A stretch of 10,047 nt of DNA from an uncultured Leucobacter sp. (GTDB lineage Bacteria; Actinomycetota; Actinomycetes; Actinomycetales; Microbacteriaceae): the NCBI GenBank assembly GCA_937872275.1, contig CALMSE010000279.1, forward strand, positions 1 through 10,047, written 5' to 3'. The notes beneath the pieces are model-generated. The model searched no databases. It saw only the letters and a program-made list of their open reading frames with translations, and was not told where the DNA came from. The translations under genes and the position numbers were made by a program. Positions 1 to 6,179 of the stretch are shown piece by piece (the first letter of the stretch is position 1; each line of letters starts with the position of its first letter).

Positions 1-1
1 G

Positions 2-1045
2 ATCCGCATGCTGCCCGAGTGGTTCTCGGTGCGGCAGATCCCGACGCTCAGCCAGTTCACGGGCCTCATCGGCCAGGCGGGTCAGCTCGTCTCGGTGACG
101 CCGCTCGCGCTGCTCGTGGGCGTCGCCGGCTGGACCGGCGGCTTCCTCGGCGTCGTCGCCGTGGGCTTCCTCGTGACGCTGCTCGGCGCGGTGGTGCTGC
201 GCGACCGGCCCGGCACCGGCACGCTCTTCGAGCGCGTCTTCGGCCGTATCGGGGGCGCGACCCGGCGCGCCCGCTCGCTCGGGCAGGCCGACACGACGGG
301 CACTCTCACCGCGCTCGCGCCGCCGCCGACCAGCCTCATGCCCGCGGCCCCCGCGAGGCGGCCCCGCCGCATCCCCGGGACCGGCTTCTGGCAGAGTTCG
401 CGGCGCCTGCTCGCGATCCCGGGCGTGCGGCTCGCCTTCTGGGTGCACTTCACCTCGCCCTTCGCCGCGACGGTGTTCATCCTGCTCTGGGGCACGCCGT
501 TCCTCACGGGCGGCGTCGGCCTCGACCAGGGCGCCGCGCGCTCCCTGCTGAGCCTGACGATCCTCTCGAGCATGGCGGCGGGGCTGCTGCTCGGCCCCCT
601 CACCTCCCGCTTCCTCGAGAAGCGGGTGCTCTTCAACATCGTCATCACGCTGGCGGTCGCCGCGGTCTGGGTCGCGGTGCTGGTGTGGCCCGTCTCGCCG
701 CCCGTCTGGCTGCTGGTCGTGCTCGTCATCGTGATGCCGCTCGGCGGCCCCGCCTCGCTCATCTCCTTCGAGGTGGCGCGATCGCACACCCCGCGCAGCT
801 TCGCGGGCTTCGGCACGGGCCTCGTGAACACCGGCGGCTTCATCTCGGCGCTGCTCGTGATCCTGCTCATCGGGCTCGTGCTCGACCTGCAGGGCGCGGG
901 CTCTCCCGAGCTCTACACGCTCGGCGCGTTCCGCTGGGCCTTCGCCGTGCAGATCCCGTTCTGGGCGCTCGGCCTCACCATGATCCTCGTCGAGCGCCGC
1001 CGCACCGTCCGGTGGATGGAGGAGCACGGCCGCACGCTGCGGTGA
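2..1045 (+). CDS. MFS permease, 5'-truncated by the window edge
   Basis: This is a major facilitator superfamily secondary transporter of the inner membrane. The frame is open to the left edge, so the true start lies upstream. Counting from the Met at position 8, about eight hydrophobic segments are visible, at roughly residues 15-40, 45-65, 140-166, 178-200, 208-228, 233-255, 268-293 and 308-328. They fit TM5-TM12 of a 12-TM carrier, so about four helices (some 120 codons) are missing. The first two segments, with a GQ-rich stretch and then PLALL..GW..GF, resemble TM5-6 of MFS carriers. A long loop rich in Arg, Pro and Ala (about 66-138) follows, as expected for the central cytoplasmic loop, though it is longer than usual. 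The gene ends 7 nt before the convergent AraC gene. The substrate cannot be read from sequence. Its place beside a monooxygenase and esterase cluster allows a role in uptake or efflux of that pathway's substrate, but the convergent layout leaves this unproven. Confidence 0.85.
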   Translation: MRMLPEWFSVRQIPTLSQFTGLIGQAGQLVSVTPLALLVGVAGWTGGFLGVVAVGFLVTLLGAVVLRDRPGTGTLFERVFGRIGGATRRARSLGQADTTGTLTALAPPPTSLMPAAPARRPRRIPGTGFWQSSRRLLAIPGVRLAFWVHFTSPFAATVFILLWGTPFLTGGVGLDQGAARSLLSLTILSSMAAGLLLGPLTSRFLEKRVLFNIVITLAVAAVWVAVLVWPVSPPVWLLVVLVIVMPLGGPASLISFEVARSHTPRSFAGFGTGLVNTGGFISALLVILLIGLVLDLQGAGSPELYTLGAFRWAFAVQIPFWALGLTMILVERRRTVRWMEEHGRTLR

Positions 1046-1052
1046 GTCCGGT

Positions 1053-2018
1053 TCAGCCGAGCAGGCGCTTGCGATACCGGGCGGGCGTCTCGCCGTACCG
1101 TTCGCGGAACAGCTTGTTCAGATAGCTGGCATTGCGCACGCCCGTGCGCTCCGCGATCGTGAGCACGGGCGTCGAGCGGAGTTCGGGCAGCGCGAGCTCC
1201 CGGCGGATGCGTTCGAGTCGCCGTTCGCGGATCCAGCCTCCGACGGTGGTGCCCTGCTCGGCGAAGATGTGGTGCACCAGGCGGAGCGAGACGAAGTGCT
1301 CGGCGGCGAGTCGGCGGGGGCCGAGATCGGCGTCTCCGAGGTGCGTCTCGATGTATTTCGTGAGCTGCTCGAATCTCGCGCCTCGAGCGCTCTCGTCCGG
1401 CGAGATGCCGAGCTGTTCGAAGAGGAGCGCGGAGATGAGCGCGACGGCGCCGTCGAGGGCGCGGGATCGACTCGAGGCGGAGAGTGTGCGCAGGTGAGGG
1501 GACAGGGACTCCAGGGCGGTCGAGACCGCCGATGCCAATGGAACCGAGGACCGGATCGGCCTGGCGAAGAGCTCCTCGACCTGCCTCCCGGGGATCCCCG
1601 CGAGGCTCTTCGGGAAGGAGATCATCTGCGTCATGAACCGCCGCGGTACCTCTGCGACGAAGGGCAGCGTGCTGTCGTAGACCACGCAGTCGCCCGGCTC
1701 GAGTTCCGCGGTTCGCCCCTCCTGCGAGAACGCGGCCGCCCCGTTGCGGAGCGAGATGAACACGTAGTTGCGGCTTCCATCGGCGATCTCGGCCGAGTTC
1801 CTCGTCCCCCGGTGCCCGGTCGCCCCGACATCGGCGAATCGTATGCCGCTCTCCTGCTGCACACGGATCGAGGCGTGGAACGCCCCGGCGGAGTGGCCCT
1901 CGAAGTTGAGGCCGAGAAAGCTCTCCGATACGGTCTGCCCCCATGCGGCCGGAGAAGTGGTCTCGAACGCGCAGCTGTCGCGAGTGAGTCGGAGCACACC
2001 GTCAGCAGCCATATGCAT
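1053..2018 (-). CDS. AraC/XylS-family transcriptional regulator
   Basis: This is a predicted ligand-responsive DNA-binding activator of about 321 aa. The N-terminal part (residues 40-170) resembles the AraC_binding_2 sensor domain of FeaR/NphR-type regulators, with a cupin-like LEPGD..VYDS..PF stretch near 106-120. The C-terminal 100 residues are a clear AraC double helix-turn-helix. HTH1 lies near 231-258 and leads into the long linker helix WIRERRLERIRREL. HTH2 lies near 287-318, with IAERTGVRNASYLNKLFR and then YGETPARYR, close to the family consensus. I start at the ATG whose first base is 2018. A GAGGG lies 3 nt before it and 9 nt before a second ATG at 2012, so 2012 is equally possible. 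A 365-aa version from a GTG at 2150 would run through the candidate operator and lacks family similarity. The gene is divergent from the monooxygenase, which it probably controls. Codons such as ATA, CGA, GGA and AGT are commoner here than in the cys and prmC genes, hinting at a different history. Confidence 0.9.
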   Translation of the reverse strand: MHMAADGVLRLTRDSCAFETTSPAAWGQTVSESFLGLNFEGHSAGAFHASIRVQQESGIRFADVGATGHRGTRNSAEIADGSRNYVFISLRNGAAAFSQEGRTAELEPGDCVVYDSTLPFVAEVPRRFMTQMISFPKSLAGIPGRQVEELFARPIRSSVPLASAVSTALESLSPHLRTLSASSRSRALDGAVALISALLFEQLGISPDESARGARFEQLTKYIETHLGDADLGPRRLAAEHFVSLRLVHHIFAEQGTTVGGWIRERRLERIRRELALPELRSTPVLTIAERTGVRNASYLNKLFRERYGETPARYRKRLLG

Positions 2019-2123
2019 CAGCCCTCGTTCAGGGGCGCGCTCGACCGCGCCGTCACGGACATACCTCGAGCGTACCCTCGGCAGGCGCTGGGCACAGCCC
2101 CGGCGGCGAAGCGCGCTGCCGGG

Positions 2124-2151
2124 CTGCACTGCAGAGCAGGCGGCCTGCACT
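2124..2151. promoter_or_regulatory. Direct repeat with 21-bp pitch, candidate AraC-type operator
   Basis: CTGCACT occurs at 2124-2130 and again at 2145-2151, exactly 21 bp apart. Aligning the two copies also conserves GG two bases upstream and scattered G residues downstream. AraC/XylS proteins characteristically bind two tandem half-sites about 21 bp (two helical turns) apart, one for each HTH pair. The repeat sits between the AraC-family gene and the divergent monooxygenase, about 95 bp before the monooxygenase ATG. This position suits activation of that gene. It is a prediction only: the identical core is short and I cannot place a convincing -35/-10 pair for either gene in the 227-bp gap. 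Confidence 0.4.
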
Positions 2152-2232
2152 CTGGCGCGTCGATCTTCCGCCTCGCGGTGCCCGACGATGGGAGCGCGGG
2201 CTCAGGACGGGCCGGCAGATGTTCGAGGTTCA

Positions 2233-2238
2233 AGGAGG
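2233..2238 (+). promoter_or_regulatory. Consensus Shine-Dalgarno of the flavin monooxygenase
   Basis: A perfect AGGAGG lies 7 nt before the ATG at 2246. It decides the start in favour of 2246 over an in-frame ATG at 2219, which would place the ribosome site inside the gene and add nine residues without family similarity. Confidence 0.85.
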
Positions 2239-2245
2239 AACAGAG

Positions 2246-3424
2246 ATGTCGCAGACCCTTTCTCTCTCTCGGAGCGAGGAGATCCCGGCGCTGCTCGAGC
2301 GCATCGACGCGATCACCCCGCTGCTGAAGGAGGCCGGAGCCGCCAACGAGCAGCATGCCCGCCTCACCGACGAGGTGGTCGCGGCCCTGCACGATTCGGG
2401 GGTGTTCCGACTGACCGTTCCGCGGGAGCTCGGCGGGTACGAGGCGTCCCCGCTGCAGACGCTCGAGGTGCTCGAGAGGCTGGCGTATGCGGACGGCTCG
2501 ACCGGCTGGGCGGTGCTGGCGGTCGGGCTGGTGTCGGGCCAGACCGCGGCGCTGCTCGCCGAGTCCGGGGCAAGACAGCTGTTCGGCGAGGACAAGTACA
2601 CGGTGATCGCGGGCCAGGGCACCCGGCCCGGCACCGCGCGCAGGGTGGACGGCGGCTACCTGCTGAGCGGCCAGTGGCAGTTCGCCTCGGGCATGCACCT
2701 CTCCTCCCATACGCACTCCGGCGGCCTGGTCGAGGGCACGAACGAGTACCTCATCTTTACGGTGCCCCGGGAGCAGGCCGCCTTCGTCGACAACTGGGAC
2801 GTCACCGGTCTCCGCGCCACCGGCAGCATCGATTACCGCATGGAGGAGGTGTTCGTCCCGGAGGACCACACCTTCTCGCCCGTGATGGCCGAACCCGTCA
2901 CCGGCGGCGCCGTCTACCTGCTCGGCCTTCCGAACACGGTGACGCTGATCCACCAGGCCTGGGCGCTCGGCATGTCGCGCCGCCTGCTCGAGGAGATGCG
3001 CGCGATCGCCCACAAGAAGTCGGGTACGCCGCAGAACTCGATCGACTCCGCGGAGTACTACGCGGAGTATGCTCGCGCCGAGGCGAAGTACCGCGCCGCC
3101 CGCGCGCTGATCCGCGAGTTCTGGACCGAGGCCGAGGAGACCCTGTCGCGGGGCGAGCGGCTTTCGGAGGAGCAGGAGGACAGCACGATCCTCGCGCTCA
3201 ATCACGCCACGGCGGTGATGCTCGAGATCTCGGGCTTCGTCTACAAGTGGGCGGGCACCGCGGCTCTGCGGCGCGGCGATCTGCAGCGGGTGATCGCCGA
3301 TGCGCGGGCGGGCGCCCAGCACGTGACGTCGAGCCCCCAGCTCCTGCATTCCGTGGGCAAGCGGGTGGCGGGCTTCGCGCCGGATACCTTCTGGGCCTTC
3401 TTCCAGCTCGTGCCGAAGGGGTGA
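2246..3424 (+). CDS. Class D flavin-dependent monooxygenase (acyl-CoA dehydrogenase fold; HsaA/HpaB-like group)
   Basis: This 392-aa protein has the acyl-CoA dehydrogenase fold used by two-component flavin monooxygenases (HsaA, the C2 oxygenase of 4-hydroxyphenylacetate hydroxylase, DszC). These take reduced FMN or FAD from a separate reductase and oxygenate a small organic substrate, often a phenol, in the cytoplasm. An N-terminal helical domain covers about 10-120, with VPRELGG near 58-64 and ADGSTGW near 82-88. The beta domain carries LSGQWQFASG at about 140-149 and VTGLRATGS at about 186-194, followed by VFVPE, the hallmark of this group. The C-terminal helical bundle ends with RAGAQHVTSSPQL (about 354-366), as in HsaA/HpaB-type enzymes and unlike true acyl-CoA dehydrogenases. 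The start is fixed by AGGAGG. A hydrolase follows after 58 nt, probably in one operon. No flavin reductase is present in the window, so it must be beyond it or elsewhere. The substrate is not predictable. Confidence 0.85.
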   Translation: MSQTLSLSRSEEIPALLERIDAITPLLKEAGAANEQHARLTDEVVAALHDSGVFRLTVPRELGGYEASPLQTLEVLERLAYADGSTGWAVLAVGLVSGQTAALLAESGARQLFGEDKYTVIAGQGTRPGTARRVDGGYLLSGQWQFASGMHLSSHTHSGGLVEGTNEYLIFTVPREQAAFVDNWDVTGLRATGSIDYRMEEVFVPEDHTFSPVMAEPVTGGAVYLLGLPNTVTLIHQAWALGMSRRLLEEMRAIAHKKSGTPQNSIDSAEYYAEYARAEAKYRAARALIREFWTEAEETLSRGERLSEEQEDSTILALNHATAVMLEISGFVYKWAGTAALRRGDLQRVIADARAGAQHVTSSPQLLHSVGKRVAGFAPDTFWAFFQLVPKG

Positions 3425-3482
3425 GCGCTCGCAGCAGGGCGAGGGCGGCCGATGGCGGAATGGCGAAAGGATACTGATCGTA

Positions 3483-4457
3483 ATGGCACTCGATGAGGCG
3501 ACGAAGGAGCTCCTCCGGGCGATGGCGGAGGCCGCCCCTCCGGGGGCTCCGCCGCTCTGGGAGCTGACGCCGGAGCAGGTGCGGGCCGCGACCGCTCCCC
3601 CTGAGGGAGCGGAGCGCCCGGCAGAGCCCGATATGGCGCGGGTGGAGGACGCCCCGCTGACCGGCCATGACGGCGGCGCGTTCGAGGTGCGCGTGCTCGT
3701 TCCGCACGGTGAGGTCGGCGCGATCGTCGTCTACGCGCACGGCGGCGGCTGGGTGCTCGAGAGCATCGACGGCTTCGACCGCCTCGGGCGCATGCTCGCG
3801 GAGCGCTCGGGCAGCGCGGTCGTGCTCGTGGGGTATCGGAAGGCCCCGGAGCACCCGTTCCCGACTCCGGTCGAGGACGTCTGGAGCGCGCTGGAGTGGG
3901 CCGCCGCCCATGCCGGGGAGATCGCGGGCGCCCCGGGACCGCTCATGATCGCGGGCGACAGCGCGGGCGGCAACCTCGCGGCGGTGGTCGCGCAGCGGGC
4001 CCGGGATCGCGGCGCGCCGAGCCTCGCGGCCCAGGTGCTCGTCTACCCGGTCACCGATGCCGACTTCGGCCGGGGCTCGTACTCCGAGCCCGAGAACCAG
4101 ACGTTCCTACCCGCGGAGCTCATGCGCTGGTGCTGGGACCACTACCTCGCCGACGAGGGCGCTCGCCTGCAGCCGGAGGCGTCGCCGATCCGCGCCGAGT
4201 CGCTCGCGGGCCTGCCGCCCGCGCTCGTGATCACCGGCGAGCACGATGTGCTGAGGGACGAGGGGGAGGCGTACGCGCGCCGCCTCGCCGACTCGGGGGT
4301 CGAGGTCCGGCACCGCCGCTGGCCCGGTCAGATGCACGCGTTCCTCGGGATGATCGACGCGCTGCCGGCGAGCCGGGAGGCGATCGACTACGTGAGCGCG
4401 TTCATCGGGGAGCGATCCGGATCCGCGCCCGCGGCGCCCTGGTCAGATGCACGCTGA
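3483..4457 (+). CDS. Alpha/beta-hydrolase, hormone-sensitive-lipase-type esterase
   Basis: This is a 324-aa predicted cytoplasmic carboxylesterase of the HSL (family IV, alpha/beta-hydrolase_3) group, which cleaves short-chain esters or lactones. The oxyanion-hole motif HGGGW is at residues 86-90. The nucleophile elbow is GDSAGG at 158-163, with Ser160 catalytic. The acid is probably Asp255 in GEHDVLRDE, and the histidine is His285 in PGQMHAF. The family's GYRKAPEHPFP segment is at about 117-127. All key residues are present and the length is normal for the family. No signal peptide is visible. AAAGGA at 3466-3471, 11 nt before the ATG, is a plausible ribosome site. The gene follows the monooxygenase by 58 nt in the same direction, so it may act on the oxygenated product or release the substrate from an ester. 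Its TGA abuts the stop codon of the convergent cysE with no base between. Confidence 0.9.
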   Translation: MALDEATKELLRAMAEAAPPGAPPLWELTPEQVRAATAPPEGAERPAEPDMARVEDAPLTGHDGGAFEVRVLVPHGEVGAIVVYAHGGGWVLESIDGFDRLGRMLAERSGSAVVLVGYRKAPEHPFPTPVEDVWSALEWAAAHAGEIAGAPGPLMIAGDSAGGNLAAVVAQRARDRGAPSLAAQVLVYPVTDADFGRGSYSEPENQTFLPAELMRWCWDHYLADEGARLQPEASPIRAESLAGLPPALVITGEHDVLRDEGEAYARRLADSGVEVRHRRWPGQMHAFLGMIDALPASREAIDYVSAFIGERSGSAPAAPWSDAR

Positions 4458-5027
4458 TCAGATCATGTAGAAGTCGGCCTCGTCGGGCCGCTCGGCCATC
4501 GGGGAGCCCCGCCGGGGCCGGGCCGCCGCGGGGATGCCGGTGAGCGTGCTCCAGGGCTCGGCCGAGCTCACCACGACCGCGTTCGCTCCCACGGCGCAGT
4601 CGTGGCCGAGCTCGATGGGGCCGAGCAGCTTCGCGCCCGCCCCGATCACGCAGCGGTCGCCGACCGTGGGGTGCCGCTTGCCCGTGTCGTGGCCGGTGCC
4701 GCCGAGCGTCACCCCGTGGTAGATGAGCACGTCGTCGCCGATCTCGGCGGTCTCGCCGATCACGACGCCCATGCCGTGGTCGATGAAGAGCCGCCGGCCG
4801 ATGCGCGCTCCGGGATGGATCTCGATGCCGGTGAAGAAGCGGGTCAACTGCGAGAGCGCGCGCGGCAGGAAGCGCATGCCGCGCCGCCACATCGCGTGCG
4901 CGACGCGGTGCCACCAGACCGCGTGCAGTCCCGAGTAGGTGAGGAACACGGAGACGCCGCCCCGCGCAGCCGGGTCATGGCTGCGCGCGGCGGCGACGTC
5001 CCCGCGGATGCGGCTGAAGATGCTCAA
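4458..5027 (-). CDS. cysE: Serine O-acetyltransferase CysE (short form)
   Basis: CysE transfers acetyl from acetyl-CoA to L-serine, giving O-acetylserine, the first committed step of cysteine synthesis. The protein is 189 aa, the short form typical of actinobacteria and Bacillus. A helical N-terminus ([20 protein letters not shown]) precedes a left-handed beta-helix of hexapeptide repeats from about residue 68 to 165. Catalytic-type histidines are seen at H84 in FIDHG and H119 in KRHP, and acetyl-CoA-site signatures GVVIGET, VTLGGTG and [10 protein letters not shown] are present. The C-terminus is Ile189 (DFYMI), the residue that enters the CysK active site in the cysteine synthase complex of other bacteria. 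The start is TTG at 5027: it is the only possible start between the in-frame cysK stop and the conserved N-terminus, and it has no strong Shine-Dalgarno. Translation therefore probably depends on ribosomes coming from cysK, 24 nt upstream. Confidence 0.95.
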   Translation of the reverse strand: MSIFSRIRGDVAAARSHDPAARGGVSVFLTYSGLHAVWWHRVAHAMWRRGMRFLPRALSQLTRFFTGIEIHPGARIGRRLFIDHGMGVVIGETAEIGDDVLIYHGVTLGGTGHDTGKRHPTVGDRCVIGAGAKLLGPIELGHDCAVGANAVVVSSAEPWSTLTGIPAAARPRRGSPMAERPDEADFYMI

Positions 5028-5051
5028 GTCGACTGCAGCGGGCCCGGGGGC

Positions 5052-5987
5052 TCAGACCTCGAGGTCCTCGAACAGCACGGTCGAGAAGTAGCGCTCGCCG
5101 AAGTCGGGGACGACGACGACGATCCGCTTGCCCGCGTTCTCGGGGCGCTTCGCGACCTCGACGGCGGCCCAGACCGCGGCGCCGCCCGAGATGCCGGCGA
5201 GGATGCCCTCGTCGGTGCCGAGGGCGCGCGCCTTGGCGATCGAGTCGGCGAGCGTCACGTCGATGACCTCGTCGTAGACCTCGCGGTCAAGGATGTCGGG
5301 CACGAAGTTCGCGCCGAGTCCCTGGATCTTGTGCGGTCCGGCGGTGCCCTGGGTGAGCAGCGGCGAGTCGATCGGCTCGACCGCGATCACCGTGATGTTC
5401 GGGTTCTGCTCCTTGAGGTAGCCGCCCGCGCCCGTGATGGTGCCGCCGGTGCCGATGCCGGAGACGAGGATGTCGACGGTGCCGTCGGTGTCGTTCCAGA
5501 TCTCGGGCCCGGTGGTGGCGCGGTGGATCGCGGGGTTCGCCGGGTTCGCGAACTGCTGGGCGAGCACGGCGCCCGGGGTGCTCGCTGCGATCTCCTCCGC
5601 CTTGGCGACGGCGCCCTTCATTCCGAGGGGCCCCTCGGTGAGCACGATCTCGGCGCCGTAGGCCGCGAGCAGCTTGCGGCGCTCGATGCTCATGGTCTCG
5701 GGCATGGTCAGGATCACGCGGTAGCCGCGGGCGGCGCCCACGAACGCGAGCGCGATGCCGGTGTTGCCGCTCGTGCCCTCGACGATCGTGCCGCCGGGCT
5801 GCAGCGCGCCCGACTGCTCGGCCGCGTCGATGATGGCGATGCCGATGCGGTCCTTGACCGAGCCGGCCGGGTTGTAGAACTCGAGCTTGGCGAGAATCTC
5901 GGCGCCGGCGCCGTCGGTGACGCGGTTCAGGCGAACGAGGGGCGTGTTGCCGAAGGCCTGGGTGATGTTCTCGTTGATCTTTGCCAT
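5052..5987 (-). CDS. cysK: Cysteine synthase A (O-acetylserine sulfhydrylase)
   Basis: CysK is a PLP enzyme that condenses O-acetylserine with sulfide to give cysteine and acetate. The 311-aa protein is of standard length. GNTPLV is near residues 14-19. The PLP lysine is K45 in AGSVKDR, the substrate-binding loop TSGNTG is at 72-77, the phosphate-binding loop GTGGT at 179-183, and the pyridine-N serine is S267 in GISGGA. I start at the ATG whose first base is 5987 (MAKINENIT), matching the family N-terminus. GAGG (5996-5999, read on the minus strand) lies 8 nt upstream. An extension to a TTG at 6053 would translate the leader and overlap the hairpins. The gene is the first of a cysK-cysE operon and diverges from prmC across 192 bp. 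Its stop is in the same frame as cysE. Confidence 0.97.
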   Translation of the reverse strand: MAKINENITQAFGNTPLVRLNRVTDGAGAEILAKLEFYNPAGSVKDRIGIAIIDAAEQSGALQPGGTIVEGTSGNTGIALAFVGAARGYRVILTMPETMSIERRKLLAAYGAEIVLTEGPLGMKGAVAKAEEIAASTPGAVLAQQFANPANPAIHRATTGPEIWNDTDGTVDILVSGIGTGGTITGAGGYLKEQNPNITVIAVEPIDSPLLTQGTAGPHKIQGLGANFVPDILDREVYDEVIDVTLADSIAKARALGTDEGILAGISGGAAVWAAVEVAKRPENAGKRIVVVVPDFGERYFSTVLFEDLEV

Positions 5988-6016
5988 GGGGTGAGCCTCA
6001 ATCCTTCGCTGTGAGT

Positions 6017-6041
6017 CGGGTGTCGACCCGCGGACGGGTCG
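6017..6041 (-). promoter_or_regulatory. Two mutually exclusive hairpins in the cysK leader
   Basis: Read as cysK mRNA, CGACCCG pairs perfectly with CGGGTCG (stem 6035-6041 with 6024-6030, 4-nt loop UCCG). The 3' arm can instead pair downstream, CGGGT with ACCCG (6026-6030 with 6017-6021, 4-nt loop). The two stems share 6026-6030 and cannot coexist. They lie between the proposed -10 box and the ribosome site. No U-tract follows and the Shine-Dalgarno is not enclosed, so a control role is only possible. GC-rich chance pairing is the alternative. Confidence 0.35.
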
Positions 6042-6053
6042 CGAACCACCCAA

Positions 6054-6070
6054 AACTATACCGCTTAGTT
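6054..6070 (-). promoter_or_regulatory. Putative cysK -10 box inside a 17-bp dyad
   Basis: On the minus strand TATAGT (6055-6060) is a good actinobacterial -10 hexamer in a locally AT-rich patch, 68 nt upstream of the cysK ATG. No clear -35 is found at 16-18 bp. It lies within an inverted repeat, AACTA-N7-TAGTT (6054-6070), so a dimeric repressor bound there would block the promoter. Both the promoter and the operator are inferred from sequence pattern alone. Confidence 0.45.
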
Positions 6071-6097
6071 ATCAGAGCATTCGCCTGAGGTTATGCT
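6069..6097 (+). promoter_or_regulatory. Putative prmC promoter
   Basis: TTATCA (6069-6074) and TATGCT (6092-6097) are separated by 17 bp and each match the -35 and -10 consensus at four of six bases, in the AT-rich part of the cysK-prmC gap. The -35 overlaps the edge of the dyad around the cysK -10, so the two divergent promoters would share control DNA. A leader of about 75 nt would precede the GTG start. Confidence 0.35.
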
Positions 6098-6179
6098 TTG
6101 CGACTCGAGATTACGCGTGGGCGCCGCCGCGATCGGCGCTCGCGGCGACCGATGCGTTCGCGGTGACTAGGGTGGGGGA

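Noticed and set aside
1040..1060. Possible bidirectional terminator between the MFS and AraC genes
   Set aside because: Only 7 nt separate the stops, and no hairpin or T-tract is visible.
2246..3424. Annotation as an acyl-CoA dehydrogenase
   Set aside because: The fold is shared, but the WQFASG and GLRATGS segments and the C-terminal RAGAQHV region fit the class D monooxygenases better. No beta-oxidation partner is nearby.
1768..3477. A 569-codon plus-strand open frame across the AraC gene and the monooxygenase
   Set aside because: It runs antisense to one real gene and out of frame in another, with an Arg/Gly/Pro-rich translation lacking any family motif.
3425..3482. Possible promoter or small gene between the monooxygenase and the esterase
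   Set aside because: The 58-nt gap holds only a ribosome site; no -10/-35 pair or coding signal is visible, so an operon is the simpler reading.
4326..4454. A 14-nt direct repeat GGTCAGATGCACGC at 4326-4339 and 4441-4454 in the esterase gene
   Set aside because: The copies lie in different reading frames, one over the catalytic His codon and one at the 3' end. A match of this length is near chance expectation in 10 kb of GC-biased DNA, and there is no other sign of a mobile element.
4602..6014. A 470-codon open frame on the plus strand across cysE and cysK
   Set aside because: It is antisense to two unmistakable enzymes. Its product is a low-complexity Arg/Asp/Ala/Val string without domains, the usual mirror frame of GC-rich genes.
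5988..6053. Leaderless leader-peptide ORF for cysteine attenuation, as described for some actinobacteria
   Set aside because: None of the frames from the candidate GTG or TTG codons downstream of the -10 box contains a cysteine run.
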